Below, one piece after another: positions 12,155 to 25,210 of a stretch of DNA of 64,000 bases. Source of the stretch: Silene latifolia. Its lineage: Eukaryota > Streptophyta > Magnoliopsida > Caryophyllales > Caryophyllaceae. The position numbers and the translations under genes are program-made. Position 1 is the first letter of the stretch. The number at the start of each line of letters is the position of its first letter. Below the pieces are notes generated by a model that was not told the DNA's origin, ran no database searches, and saw nothing but the letters and a program-made list of their open reading frames with translations. Where the stretch lies: assembly GCF_048544455.1 (NCBI RefSeq), contig NC_133538.1, positions 42,816,969-42,880,968 of the forward strand, read 5' to 3'.

Positions 12155-13886
12155 TGATGTGATCAATATTTGAGCATATTTAGTGCCCGAATTAGCCTCG
12201 TTCCTATGCTTTATAGTGCATAATTGGGTCATTTACTATCTTTAGTCCTTTGTTTTGCATATTCTTTGAGGTTTTGTTTCCTTGGTAGGAGAGGAGTGCA
12301 AACCTTGCATTTTCATGGCAAAATAGAGCTAAATTGATCGAATCTAATGACCAAGCATCAAAGAGAAGACAAGACTAGAAGGCCTTTGTACATAATGTAG
12401 TAGATGAGAAATGATGGAAGAGATCCTTGCATCCCCGAAAAAATCCCGGAGGATTGTTGAAAGAAGAAAAGAAGAAAAGAAGAAATGGAAGCTGAGCTAA
12501 GATCCGCTGGTCTCACCCCTCGGGACGCCCGTCCAGAAGCTCCCCAGGACGCTCGTCCAAGCTGCCAGGCCGCTCGTCCAGAAGCTCCCCAATCCACCCG
12601 TCCCGACCCTTGGACGCTCGGATTGTCCTCCAGAGAAACACGCCCCCTTCTTTCTTCATTCGAGATGCACATATTTTTGAAAGACTAGCTAAAAGGAGAC
12701 CCGCATCTTTTCTTGAGAGAAGCGATTCCTCAAGGACTTAATCGTCATTTAAGCCCTTAGTAACCCTAATTTGTGCACCTAATCCCCACTATAAATACCC
12801 CATTAGTCTAATTAGATTATCATGTTCTTCTTATCAATCTTTAGTGTAGTTTATATTATTCTAATCTCTCTTTAATCTTGTAATCAACTTCTAATCAAGT
12901 ATTAATACAAATCTCATTTCCTTAATTTCTCTATTATTCATCTTTTATTTTGGGTAATTGAAGATAATTTGGGTTTATTGAGAGATTGACAACCTTCCAT
13001 CAATGATCAAGTACTTCTATTATTCTTTGCATTATTATTTTGGAATCATCATTAGGTATAATTCTCTTAATCCCTTTTTAATTATTGTTAATCATCTTCA
13101 TTTATTCATCATGTTTTGTTTTGTTAATATGATTGACAACCTTGTAAACATGTTAAACTTGATAATGAGTGAGTAGTTTCCTTAATTAGGGTTAATGGGG
13201 AATTAGGGGAAACCAACATGGAGGATGATTCATGCTTAATTTATTATGTTTTCAAAATTTATTTGCTTGCTTGTTGTGATCTCAACTTATGCACATGTTA
13301 TGTTTGATGAAATGTGAGCCTATGAATCCTTGCATTTTTTACCCATCACTTACCTTTTCAATGAGACTTGTAAGACATAAACCAACTCGAGTCTCATTAG
13401 ACCATGCATATAGTTGAGTAGGGAGGATTAAGTCGACTTGTAGGTGTTGTACAATCTAATCGATTCGCTCAGGACCCAAACCTTCCTAGGATTGTAAGAT
13501 ATAAACCAACTCGATCCTATCACAACAATAATTGTTTGCTTATAATTTGAGAATATGTTTGTATGATCAATTCCCATGAATCCCCTATGAACCCATGACA
13601 CCCTGGTGCTTTTAATCAATTGTTTACATCTCATTTTAGTCATATTGCTTGTTTACTTTTATTGTTATTTAGTTTGGTGATCTTCTTATCTCAACCTAAA
13701 TTGTGACACCCCTAGACAACACTACTTGCAATCGAAAATCCTACATCAATACCCGTCCCTTGGGATCTGACCTTTACTTACCTCTTTACTAGTAGTAGAG
13801 TTGTTTGTGAAGTTATAAATATTGTTTTGGTCTAGGTGTTCCTAACGACAAGTAACCGAAATCTAAGCTAAGAAAGCGATCGACCA
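12155..13886 (+). repeat. 5' LTR of the Athila-type element
   Basis: 1732 bp, starts TGATGTGATCAATATTTGAG and ends GATCGACCA; its partner is at 21489-23217. It contains a cluster of GACGCTCGTCC-like motifs (about 12520-12620) and a TATA-like CTATAAATACCCC near 12789. Confidence 0.95.
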
Positions 13887-13998
13887 AAAATGGCGCCGTT
13901 GCCGGGGACGGTGTTAACTTGATTTGATTTTCTTTGATTGTTATTAGTTGTGTCTTTCTTTGCCTTGGGGAAGTAAAACTCCTCAAGGTTTTTTCTAA

Positions 13999-15487
13999 TT
14001 GTTTTCGAGTTGTTTGATATTTTGCATGTCTAGAAGATCACAAGGTAACTTATTACCCATTGATCACGAAATTAAAAGGACTTTGACAACCAATAGAAGA
14101 CTTGCTAGAAATACTTTGAGAGGTATTGGTGAGGTTGTAGATATTCAACCAAATACTATTGAGTTCATCAACCCTTTTGCAGGAGAAGGTGAGGAGAACC
14201 CAACACAAAATCAATCACACAACCATCCCACAATGCCTAAGTTTTCATCACATTCCGTACCAACCGAGGAGAACCTACCCAATGGTACTCCCACACCACA
14301 ACACTTAACCGAAAATTTCATTGCAAAATCCGCATTTATCCAATAGTCGAAAGAAGCCAATTTGGGGGGATGCCAAGTGAAGACCCTCATTCCCACATGG
14401 AGACTTTTGTGACTATTGTGATGTGATTTCACAAACCGGAGTGATTCATGACCAAATTCGATGGGTCTTATTTCCTTTTTCTCTAATTGGTACCGCAAAA
14501 CAATGGTTGAAAAGCCTTGATAAGGCTACTCTTGGAATTGACTCTTGGAAGAAGTTGGCTCTAGCTTTCTACAAAAAATTCTACCCTCCGGAAGAGACTA
14601 ACATGCTAAGAGCTCAAATTACGGGTTTTAAGCAAAGGGACGAAGAATCTTTGTATGAAGCTTGGGAGCGATTCAAAGGAATTTGTCGCTCATGTCCTCA
14701 TCATGGACTTAGCGAGTGGTTCTTGGTACAACAATTTTGGAATGGTCTTTATGAGGACTCAAGAAACATTCTCAACATGGGATCAAATGGTATGTTCACC
14801 GAAGTTGACGATAATCAAACTTGGAACAAGATTGAGGAAATGGCGGTTCATAATTCACAATATAGTAGACCTCGCAAGGCTACTAGAGGAGGAAAGCATG
14901 AAGTGGACTCTATTACTCAATTGGGTGCTCAACTTAGTGCTCATATTGATACCATCAACTTCAAGTTTGAAAAAGCTATGGCTAATCTTGAAGAAGCCTC
15001 AAAATCACCAAAGCATCATGTTAATGCCATGGTGGCATCTTCATCAATCCCAAGTGGGATATGTGATAATTGTGGAACTTTGGGACATGACCAAAGTAAA
15101 TATAGGAGAACAAATGAGCAAGTGAATGCTTTTCAAGCATACAAAAGTGGTACCCCTTATTCCAACTATTACAATAAAAACACCAAATTCCACCCAAATC
15201 TCTCATACAAAAGCCAAAATGTTCAAAACCCTCAACCAATATACACCCCACCTCCCATGAGAAACCAAAATCAAAGACCCTTTTTCAACCAAAACCAAGG
15301 TTATCAAAATCAAACTCCATACAATCAACAAAGTGACCAAGGTTTTGATGTTCAAAAAGCGGTCCTCCAAATGCAAAAGAATCAGCAAGAATTTTTCACT
15401 CAAATGCAAAAAGATAGCCAAGCAAAAGACATCACCATCAACAACATCCTAGCCCACACAAAAATGTTGGAAACTCAAATGACCTAA
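13999..15487 (+). pseudogene. Athila gag region (fossil)
   Basis: The protein contains the retrotransposon gag core (around AKQWLKSL, FYKKFYPPEET and LYEAWERFKGICRSCPHHG), then a zinc-knuckle-like CDNCGTLGHDQSKYR and an N/Q-rich tail. This layout is typical of Athila gag. The region is interrupted and is treated as a fossil. Confidence 0.85.
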
Positions 15488-15574
15488 CTAGAATCTTCAA
15501 GCTCTCAAAGACAAAAGGGGCAATTACCACCTCAAAGTAATCCCCCAAGACATGAAACGTTTAATGCCATTAAC

Positions 15575-16828
15575 TTGAGGAGCAGTATGAGATATGAAGG
15601 ACCAAAGAAGCAAGTTGAGGATGAAGTTGTGGAAGTTAGTGACAAGGAAAGAGTTGTGCAAAACTCTAGGGAAGAAGAACCCACCAATCAAGAAGTTTCA
15701 AAGAAAAGTGAAGAAAAGGCCAAAGAGAAGAAGCCCATTGTTATTAGACTTCCATTCCCGAGTCGTCAAGCTAAGCCTCAGTTTGATGACCAACTTGGAA
15801 AATTCATGGAAATTGTAAAGAATTTGGAAGTCTCGATTCCCTTCACGGAATTGATCAATCACGTTCCGGCCTATGCGAAGTACATGAAGGACATCCTTAC
15901 GAAGAAGAAATCAATCCGGAAGCTTGAGACTATTGCCTTCACTAAGGTGAGTAGCGCCATACTTCAAGGGAGTTCACCTCCAAAACTCAAGGATCCGGGA
16001 AGTTTCTCCATTCCATACACTATTGGTGACACTACAATCAACAAAGCTTTATGTGACCTTGGGACAAGTGTTAGTGTCATGCCATATTCGGTTAGAAAGA
16101 GGCTAGGAATGGGCGAACTCAAATGTACTAACATCACACTTCAAATGGCGGATAGATCAACAAATACACCTTTAGGGGTATGGGAAGATGTTCCCGTGAG
16201 AATTGGAAAATTCATCCCGGTGGATTTCGTTATTGTTGACATGGAAGAAGACTCCAACATTCCTATTATCTTAGGAAGACCTTTCTTGTACACCGCGGGA
16301 GCAGTGATCGATGTGAAGCATGGAGAGCTCACCCTTGAAGTGGGAGATGAAACCATCACTTTCAATCTTGACAAGACCATGAGAGCTCCCCGATTGCATG
16401 AGCCATGTTTTATGGTTGATCACTATAGCCGTAAGGATGATATGAAGAAGTTGGAATTTCAATGGAAAAAGAAAGTGGATGATGCTCCATCAAAAGAGCA
16501 AGGAAATAGCAACAATGAGGGCTTGAAAACCTCACCCATGACAAGTGAAGAAGATGGCCTCATTGGCCAAGACAAGAAAGAAGGAGAGTTGTCTCCATCA
16601 ACTCAAGAAATGTTTAATTATCAAGTAGACGAAGTTTGCGGTCTTTGGGATGATGAGTTTGAAGGGATATTCAATCCCTACATTGGTAATGCTATGAACC
16701 AAGACCATCATGGAGAACAACAAGTGCAAAAATCTATTGAGGACCTTTATCATGATAATGAGCAAGCTTTCGACTACTTCTTCAAGGTGTTGAGTAAAAT
16801 CAACAACACCTTGAACATGCCCCCTTAA
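15575..16828 (+). pseudogene. Athila protease region (fossil)
   Basis: This frame carries an acidic/lysine-rich linker, the conserved Athila stretch around PFPSRQAKPQFDDQLGKF, and an aspartic-protease core with CDLGTSVSVMP (where DLG or DSG is the usual active-site start) and IILGRPFL. In a complete Athila the reverse transcriptase would follow directly; here the frame ends after a K/D/E-rich tail and non-coding DNA follows. Confidence 0.85.
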
Positions 16829-17149
16829 CATCTCACATTGGATGAGAGTTTAGTGGAGTCCTCCCTAAACCACCATTTGTAAATATTCTAACTCCCGAAC
16901 TTGCATTTCAATTATTACATTGCATTTTTTGTCATTTTTGGATTTATATTTTTGTGCTTTGATCAAGATATTCATCATTTTGAGAAAAGTGAGGGAGAGA
17001 CTTATGATTTTATTGATGTGTAGTGTTTTACCTTAGTGTGGGGATAGCAATTGCCTAGGCTATTCATGCCTCTGTAGTGCCCCTACAATGAATAACACGA
17101 GAATTGAAGAATGAAAATGACACGGGTTACGAAGTACCCGTGGATGGAT

Positions 17150-17545
17150 CTGAATCCCTGTGGTCAAGGAAGAATCCGAGCGGCCAAATGGACAATTCGC
17201 TCGTCCTGAAGCACCCGAGCGTCCAAAGTCACCAGACGCTCGTCTGGTAAAGCTGCAGAATACAAAAATCTGGTCTGACAAAGAATCCGAGCTTCTCAGC
17301 TGAGAATCCGCTCGTCTCATTTTGGACGGTCGTCCTTCACAAAAGACGCTCGTCTTTTTGGTGAAAAAATCCTGGGATTTTCTCTGTAAAGGAATCCGAG
17401 CGTTCACCCAGAAAGACGCTCGTCCCTCCACAAAGAATCTGCTCGTCTTTCTAGAAAGACGCTCGTCCTGTGGCGTCTTTTCCTGAGCCAAACAGTGAAG
17501 AATCCGAGCATCCCGACACCTGCTCCGCTCGTCCTCCACTGCATT
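17150..17545 (+). repeat. GACGCTCGTC motif array in Athila spacer
   Basis: About fifteen short motifs (AGACGCTCGTC, AATCCGAGCG, CCGCTCGTC) separated by 10-30 bp of variable sequence. The same motif family is found in this element's own LTRs near 12530-12620 and 21850-21960. It lies between the protease and third-ORF regions. The 183-residue minus-strand frame across it is a by-product of the repeat. Confidence 0.8.
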
Positions 17546-17963
17546 TTCAAAAAATAATGGGTGTTTTAAAACCCTTTTTCTCCCATTCATTCTCATTTCT
17601 TCAACATACAAACACTACCCAAAACCTAAAACCCCAAAACCCTCATCCTCTCCATCAACAAAATCAAATTTCCTCAACCAAACTCAACCAAATCAAATCC
17701 AAACTTCCTACAACAAAAATTAATCACTCCTTTTGCAACAACAAGTAATTCAAACACCAAAATCTTCAACTTTTGAGTCGATTTTTAGGATACAAAGCAA
17801 CATTCATTCATCCTAAATCGATTTGGGTATCACTAAAAATTGAAGATTTCAATCTTTCATTGGTGTAATCAAGCAAAGGGGAATAGCAAGAACTAAAGGA
17901 GGCAACAATGCACCCCAAAAGAAGACACTTTCCAAAAGGCAACTAGCTCTTCAAGCAAAACAA

Positions 17964-19496
17964 TTGTCAAAGTCATTGGTAGTCCATGAGGCAAGGTTGG
18001 AGGTTCAACAACAAGATCCCCCTTTGGAAGCTACAACATCAACAACTCCGGTCATTGAACAATTATCTAATTATCCGGAGGTAATTTTCACTTCCGACTC
18101 TCATAGGGAGAAATTCATTCTCTTTGCTAAGAAAACCATCATGCCTACTAAGTTTATTTGTGAAGATGGATTGTCAAAATTGGGTGTTCTTGAACAAACC
18201 AAAACCTTCTTTGGGTCTATGGGATTGGGTAAATTGTTTTCAATGAAAGAATTGACATACCCCTCCCTCACCTTGGAATTTCTAAGTTCTTTAAAAGTCA
18301 CAAGGGTGGAGACTCGAACCAACATCTAGTTTCGTCTTAAAAATATTGATAGACGCATAACTTATGGAGAGTTAGGTAAGATATTAGGCCTTAGTGATAA
18401 CCCGAAATATACAAAGGCTCCTATCAAGTATGACCCCGCTCCTCTTTGGATGGCACTTTCCGGAAAGAAATTCATATGCTTTCATGATTGTCGTGCTCTT
18501 TTAGTCCACCATCCAGGCATTAGAGTATGGCATAAGGTCATTGGGAATACTTTGATAGCTAGAAATGGCACAAATCATCTTACCAAACTCGATTGTATTC
18601 TTCTTGAGTCGGCCTTGAACATTGGGAGGGAATTTACCAAGCCATATAATGCTCTAATACTTTTGGTTGAACGATGGCTTAATGTCGATTGTGGCAAAGA
18701 AGGCACCGCCTTTATTGTCAATGGAGGACTAGTTACCCATTTGGCTAAGCATTTTAACCGGGATTTCAACAAAAACAACACTTATGTTCCGGTTAAAGGA
18801 GGCCATCTTGTCGATATGGACACCATGATTCACAAGTTCAAGTGGGTCAAGCACGACACTCTTGACAACAAATATGGGTGGTTAACAAATGAAGCTAGAT
18901 CCTTCACCTTGCCTTCCAAAATTTGTCGATTGAATGTTCACCGACCGAACTACCTTCTCCCACTCTCCGAAGAGACCGAGGATATCATTCAACAACAAAG
19001 GGGCGAAATTGCCGAGCCCTCCTCCTCCATTATCACCCCACCTTACCCATTTGAATACCACGAGTTCAAACCCAAGGATGTCGAAGTGGGAAATGATTAC
19101 TTGACACTACTCATGAGGGAAATGCACAAGCAATCTTACAATGATAGAGTGGATGCTTACAAGGCCCAATATCCGCCCCTCCTACATCTAGCTAGGCAAG
19201 GACTTCTTGATCCGTCTTGTCCTTTGCCTAGTTTGGCGGATAGGGAAGTATTCTTTCCTAGCATTCCTAGTGGTGGTAGACCGGGTGGAGAGGAGATGGT
19301 TGTTGAAGAGGGTGATGACCAAGAAGGAGGAGAAGAAGAGGTTCAAGAAGAAGAAGTCCAAGAGGAGGAAGAGGAAAGTGAAGAAGAACAAGCAAGTGAA
19401 AGTGAGAGTGGACATGATTCCACATCTATGGAGGTTGATGATACCTCAAGAGAGGAAGAAGATGATGATGATGATGATACGATGGGTGAGGATTAG
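17964..19496 (+). pseudogene. Athila third ORF region (envelope-like position), fossil
   Basis: Around residues LDCILLESALNIGREF and NRDFNKNNTYVPVKGG the sequence resembles the Athila ORF1-type protein that sits downstream of pol in Athila elements, where an envelope-like role has been proposed but not shown. It ends in a long E/D-rich tail (about 19310-19490). It is interrupted. No transmembrane segment stands out in the readable part. Confidence 0.65.
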
Positions 19497-21488
19497 CAAA
19501 CTTTGGAGGCTCCTACATTCTTACACCTCCATTATGGTTTGTCTACTTCTCTTGTTTTTATTTTATCTTGATCATTTTGTGGAGTCCTAGCAACATTGGA
19601 GGACTAACACCTTGACTTCATTAAGGTGTTCATTATTATTGTTCCCGACTTGTAAAATCCAAAATGACAATCTTTAGTTTCATGCATTGCATTCCATGTG
19701 CATAAACTCCCCCGAAATTCATGACATTAGAAATAATGTCTATTTTGATTTGGGGAAGTCCATGCATATGCATTGGGAGCTAATTTAAATTATTCTCTCC
19801 ACCATAACAAAAACACATGCATCATGTAGTGTAGCTTAGTATAGTTTGCATTTAGTTTAGAAATCATGCATATTCATTGCATAATTTCCTATCGTATTGG
19901 CCATTGAGGACAATGCCCATACTAGTGTGGGGATGGGAAATTCTAACTTGACTTTTATTCAAAATCCAAAAAAAAAATCAAAAATTTCGAAAAATTCAAA
20001 AAAAAAATTGAAAAATTGAAAATCCAAAAACAAGTTCATTTCCTTTATAGTGTAGTCTTGTATATATTGTTTGTATATATTATGTTTGTTCATCCTTGTT
20101 TACATTGATTGACTATGCCACATCCGAGACATGAGGATATTGAAGACCGCATGGTATGATCTTTCCAATCTCCTTTTTCCTCTTTATGTTAATGACTATG
20201 TGGCTTTATTTTGATTGATGCGGTATAAACAATGTGAATTTAGGACTTGCATTTAGATTATTTGGCATATTAATTGGTAGAAGCATATGCATTAGGATGT
20301 ATATATGTTAGTTGCATCATGGCATGTAGTTGCATTTAGGAAAAAGTTTGTGAAACCGTCTATTTGGGAAGCTTGACAAGTGTATATAGGCCCTAGTAGA
20401 TGTTTTTTCTTCTTAAGACTTTGCTTGTTAGAATACTTGTAAAACACCCTAGGATGTGTCATGCTAGTATCCTTTGACCCATGGATTAAGGCCTAGTCAA
20501 GAGTACCTTGTGGTGTGATAACTCCTTGGCTACCGTTTATTCCAAGGTGACCCTTGAAACCATGCAACCATCATTCATCCATGTTCTACCATACATTTTG
20601 TCATCAAAGGGAATGGGCACAAAAATTATTCAAATTTGAGTTCAAGAAATGAAATGAAAAGCCAAAAATTTTGCAAAATGCATCAAAAGAAAAGAGGAGC
20701 AAAAATAGGCTCCTATACTTCAAATATAAGGCACCCTCGTTACTAATTGGGGTGACTTTTAAAATGTTCAAAAGAAAATGCAAAAGTTGAAAGTTGTCAA
20801 GTATTGAAAGCCAAACATCAAAAGAAATGGCAAAAAGAAAGTGTTCTCAAATGTTAATGCCACAAGAAATTGGGGGGGGGAGGGGGGGGAACAACAACAA
20901 AAGCAAACTCCCACATGAAACTCAAATACTATTGATCCCTTTATCCATCGTATCCATTTTTGTGCATGGTAGAGAGGGGACGACTCTTCTTCTTGTCTAG
21001 GCAAGAAAGGGAATTCCGCGATCCTCCAGTGTTTCTAACACCATAGGGAGTCTACTCTTGACAAAAGCATTTAACGATTGAGGACAAAGGTACCCTAGCT
21101 TGACACAACTTGGAGGTGATTTATTGGTATCCTTCTAGGCTTTGTAGTTTGAAGAAACCGTATCTATGAAGGAGTGTATACCCTTGAATTACTTCCCCTT
21201 TAGATAATTTCCGCCACTTAGATGAGGAAAGTGGCTATTATTTTTTTAGATGCATCCATTACTTGATTTTGTGTGCTTTAATGATTGGATGTGTCGCCAT
21301 TTTGGCAAGACCCACTTTGCCTTGCAAGAAGGCATCATACCTCATGGTTGTCTTGTTGTGAGTTAAAGAAGCGGAGTGAGACCCGCTAATTGTCTCATAT
21401 CGGCTATATTAGTAGGATAGTTTAAATAAGGGTCCTAGTTTTGTCACCTCTTTACTCGGGCCGAGCAAAGGTTCGGTTTGGGGATATT
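19497..21488 (+). other. Athila 3' non-coding region
   Basis: About 2 kb with no convincing coding sequence. It is A/T-rich, with a homopurine/A-rich patch near 19970-20030 and a G-run near 20870-20890. It ends in the purine-rich GGTTCGGTTTGGGGATAT just before the 3' LTR, a likely polypurine tract. Confidence 0.7.
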
Positions 21489-23217
21489 TGATATGATCAA
21501 TATTTGAGCATATTTAGTCCCCGAATTAGCCTCGTTCCTATGCTTTTTAGTGCATAATTGGGTCATTTACTAGTCCTTTGTTTTGCATATTCTTTGAGGT
21601 TTTGTTTCCTTGGTAGGAGAGGAGTGCAAACCTTGCATTTTCATGGCAAAATAAAGCTAAATTGATCGAATCTAATGACCAAGCATCAAAGAGAAGACAA
21701 GACTAGAAGGTCTTTGTACATAATGTAGTAGATGGGCAATGATAGAAAAGATCCTTGCATCCCCGACAAAATCCCGGAGGATTGTTGAAACAAGAAAAGA
21801 AGAAAATAAGAAATGGAAGCTGACCTAAGATCTGATCGTCTCACCCCTCGGGATGCCCGTCCATAAGCTCCCCAGGACGCTCGTTCAAGCTGCCAGGCTG
21901 CTCGTCCAGAAGCTCCCTAATCCGCCCGTCCCGACCCTTGGACGATCGGATTGTCCTCCAGAGAAACACGCCCCCTTCTTTCTTCATTCGAGATGCGCAT
22001 ATTTTTGAAAGACTACCTAAAAGGAGACCCGCATATTTTCTTGAGAGGAGCGATTCCTCAAGGATTTAATCGTCATTTAAGCCCTTAGTAACCCTAATTT
22101 GTGCACCTAATTCCCACTATAAATACCCCATTAGTCTAATTAGATTATCATGTTCTTCTTATCAATCTTTAGTGTAGTTTATATTATTCTAATCTCTCTT
22201 TAAACTTGTAATCAACTTCTAATCAAGTATTAATACAAATCTCATTTCCTTAATATCTCTATTGTTCATCTTTTATTTTGGGTAATTGAAGATTATTTGG
22301 GTTTATTGGGAGATTGACAACCTTCCATCAATCATCAAGTACTTCTATTATTCTTTGCATTATTATTTTGGAATCATCATTAGGTATAATTCTCTTATTC
22401 CCTTTTTAATTATTGTTAATCATCTTCATTTATTCATTATGTTTTGCTTTGTTAATATGATTGACAACCTTGTTAACATGTTAAACTTGATAATGAGTGA
22501 GTAGTTTCCTTAACTAGGGTTAATGGGGAATTAGGGGAAACCAACATGGGGAATGATTCATGCTTAATTTAATATGTTTTCATAATTTATTTGCTTGCTT
22601 GTTGTTATCTCAACTTATGCACATGTTATGTTTGATGAAATGCGAGTCTATGAATCCTTGCATTTTTTTTCCCATCACTTACCTTTTCAATGAGACTTGT
22701 AAGACATAAACCAACTCGAGTCTTATTAGACCATGCATATAGTTGAGTAGAGAGGATTAAGTCGACTTGTAGGTGTTGTACAATCTAATTGATTCGGCTC
22801 CGGGACCCAAACCTTCCTAGGATTGTAAGATATAAACCAACTCGATCCTATCACAACAATAATTGCTTGCTTATAATTTGAGAATATGTTTGTATGATCA
22901 ATTCCCATGAATCTCCTATGAACCCATGACACCCTAGTGCTTTTAATCAATTGTTTACATCTCATTTTAGTCATCTTGCTTGTTTACTTTTATTGTTATT
23001 TAGTTTAGTGATCTTCTTATCTCAACCCAAATTGTGACACCCCTAGACACCACTACTTGCAATCGAAAATCCTACATCAATACCCGTCCCTTGGGATCCG
23101 ACCTTTACTTACCTCTTTACTAGTAGTAGAGTTGTTTGTGAAGTTATAAATATTGTTTTGGTCTATGTGCTCCGAACGACAAGTAACTGAAATCTAAGCT
23201 AAGAAAGCGATCGACCA
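21489..23217 (+). repeat. 3' LTR of the Athila-type element
   Basis: 1729 bp, starts TGATATGATCAATATTTGAG and ends GATCGACCA, followed by the gggtg duplication. It aligns with the 5' LTR over its whole length. Confidence 0.95.
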
Positions 23218-23222
23218 GGGTG

Positions 23223-25210
23223 ATACACGCTTTCAGTAGTTTTATATTTATACAAGTTAAATAGTGTAATATCAAGAAGCGTATGGGTGGTCATGAGTCA
23301 AGGTTTGCTTTGTGGTTTGTAGTAATGTCAATATGGTATAATATGTAATCGGGTTGAGAGACAGGAAAGTTATTTGATGGTGAACTTCGAGGACGAAGTT
23401 CCTTTTAAGAGGGGAAGAGTAATGTCGCAAAAAGGAAAATGACATAACTATAACAATTTTATAGTGTTTTCAAGACATTTGAAAGTATGTTGAATGATTG
23501 TTTGGATAATTTTATAGTAGTTATTGTGTAATTGAGTAGCATTTTATAATTATTGAATAGAATAGCATGTCGTAATACTTCATTTTCAATTAATTATTCG
23601 TTATGTTGTCATGAGAATCGAGTTAGTCGTTCTTGTGGTTAGTATGTGACCAGTGATTCAAAAGGAAGTTGGTAATTCGCTGAGAGTCGTGTTGTGTATT
23701 GAGGGCTAAGGTGGATGATGATGATGTCTGATGAACATACATAGTGGGATGATGTTTCTAAATGAGTATGTTGACCCGTGTCGGGTAAGCAGTAGTGTTG
23801 ACCTTTGATCCTTTGTCTTATGTCGGGGAGGAGGATGAGTTGAACTTCGGGAACGAAGTTCTTTTTAAGAGGGAAAGGCTGTAATACCCGTCCTTTTAGA
23901 GACCCGTTGACTGACGTTGACTGACCTTAGACACTGATCTTGACCTTGGGAAACCTTATGGGTTATATCTTGTGATGATGTGAGCGGTGTTTTGCATGAG
24001 ACACGATCTAGCTGAGGCTACTCGATCGAGTAGCTTGGGAGCACGATCGAGTAGGCGTCACTCAATCGAGTAAGTTAGTTACTCGATCGAGTAACAAGTT
24101 TGCAGCAGGGAATTATAAATCGTGTTTCGTGAAACCTCAAATCATTTACGCACTTCATTTCCTAAACCTAGATGCCGTCACTCTCCTTCGCCATAGCCCT
24201 TGCCTTTATGATGCCTACACCATGGGAATGGGATGCTTGAGTCGGATAGCGGTCTTGACGTCGGGTTGCTATGCTTAGGTATGTTATCGTCATCATCATC
24301 ATCGTCGTCGTTGTTTTCAGTTAGGATTGTAGCGATAGTGATAGATGGTAATACTGTTTGTATAGGTATGTGCTTGGTTGATTGGTGTCTTGTGATCGAA
24401 AGTGGAATCACTGTGGTGCGCTAAAGGTAGGTTCGCCTACTCAGTACTGTTGGTTGTCTAGAGTGTCTTTTGATGTGGTTTGGCTGTTGTAGTGTCGATG
24501 TGGTTGATTGATTGTGATAGTTGGTTGGTATTGTGTTGTTTTGTTTATCATTGTTGTGGTGCAGCTGATTGTGAATGTTTCTCTATGGTTCTCGAGGTGC
24601 GTCCTCGGCTGAGTGGAGTCACTTGCGGGAGTGGCTTCACGCCTGTAGTTCGCCCTCCGTGGAACCCGCCACGAGAGGGGATGTGCACCTTAATGGACAT
24701 GGGTTTATCGCTCGGTATGATGAGCGGGGCTTAGATGGGAAAGGCTGCGGTCCCCCACTGGCAGGGCTGGTCCAGTGGATAGTCGGTGACGGTGATTGGT
24801 AGATTAGAGATCTGTGTGCGTGTATGATTCGTGTACTTATATTGTGTCTGTGGTTGTTGGTGTATTTCCTCAGTTACTGACCTTGTGTGGTGTGTCTTGT
24901 TGTTTGTTTTTGTTGTGTCTACCGTGATCCCTTATGGTGAGCAGTCAGTCTTAGCAGGTTGTGATCTGGATGATAGCTGGGTGCTTGGTGGGATGAGTAC
25001 ATCACGAGTCACGACAGTAGTAGTTCACATAGTTGATAGTGGTTTTGAGTTGTATCTTTATATCGTTAGTTTTGTTAATCATCTGTAACATAACTTAATT
25101 ATTCTTTTATCGACGTTTGCTTATTACTGTCCTCGGGCAACCGAGATGGTAACGCCCTTGTATTCTAAGGAAGGTCTTGTTAAGGATCATTGGTATATGG
25201 GGGTGTTACA
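23223..25210 (+). mobile_element. Tekay-like gypsy 3' end plus LTR
   Basis: 23223-23879 resembles the 3' non-coding end of the full-length Tekay-like element, including the signature GAACTTCGGGAACGAAGTTC and a purine tract. The LTR proper runs 23880 (TGTAATACCCG) to 25210 (GGGGGTGTTACA), 1331 bp. It contains several ACTCGATCGAGTA palindromes near 24010-24105 and the TGCGGTCCCCCACTGGC block. A second GAACTTCGAGGACGAAGTTC copy lies near 23385. No partner LTR can be assigned with confidence. The Athila element was inserted just upstream, probably into this element's internal region. Confidence 0.8.

Larger units (their letters stand above)
12155..23217 (+). mobile_element. Athila-lineage Ty3/gypsy element without RT/integrase
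   Basis: Both LTRs are present (12155-13886 and 21489-23217) and the insertion is flanked by the 5-bp duplication gggtg (12150-12154 and 23218-23222). The primer site TGGCGCCGTTGCCGGGG just inside the 5' LTR is the Athila hallmark. Internal parts: gag (about 14.0-15.5 kb), protease (about 15.6-16.8 kb), a motif-rich spacer (17.1-17.6 kb), the Athila-type third ORF (about 18.0-19.5 kb), and a long non-coding 3' part. No reverse transcriptase, RNase H or integrase motif is seen between protease and third ORF, so it looks like a non-autonomous derivative. A few interruptions are present. The LTRs differ by scattered substitutions and small indels but remain very similar, suggesting moderate to young age. 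Confidence 0.9.

Noticed and set aside
17060-17611. 183-residue minus-strand open frame
   Set aside because: It spans the GACGCTCGTC array on the antisense strand of the Athila element and has no domain or plausible start context.
24178-24802. Short frames (63-84 residues) as possible small genes
   Set aside because: They lie wholly inside a Tekay-like LTR and recur in the other LTR copies with different frames.
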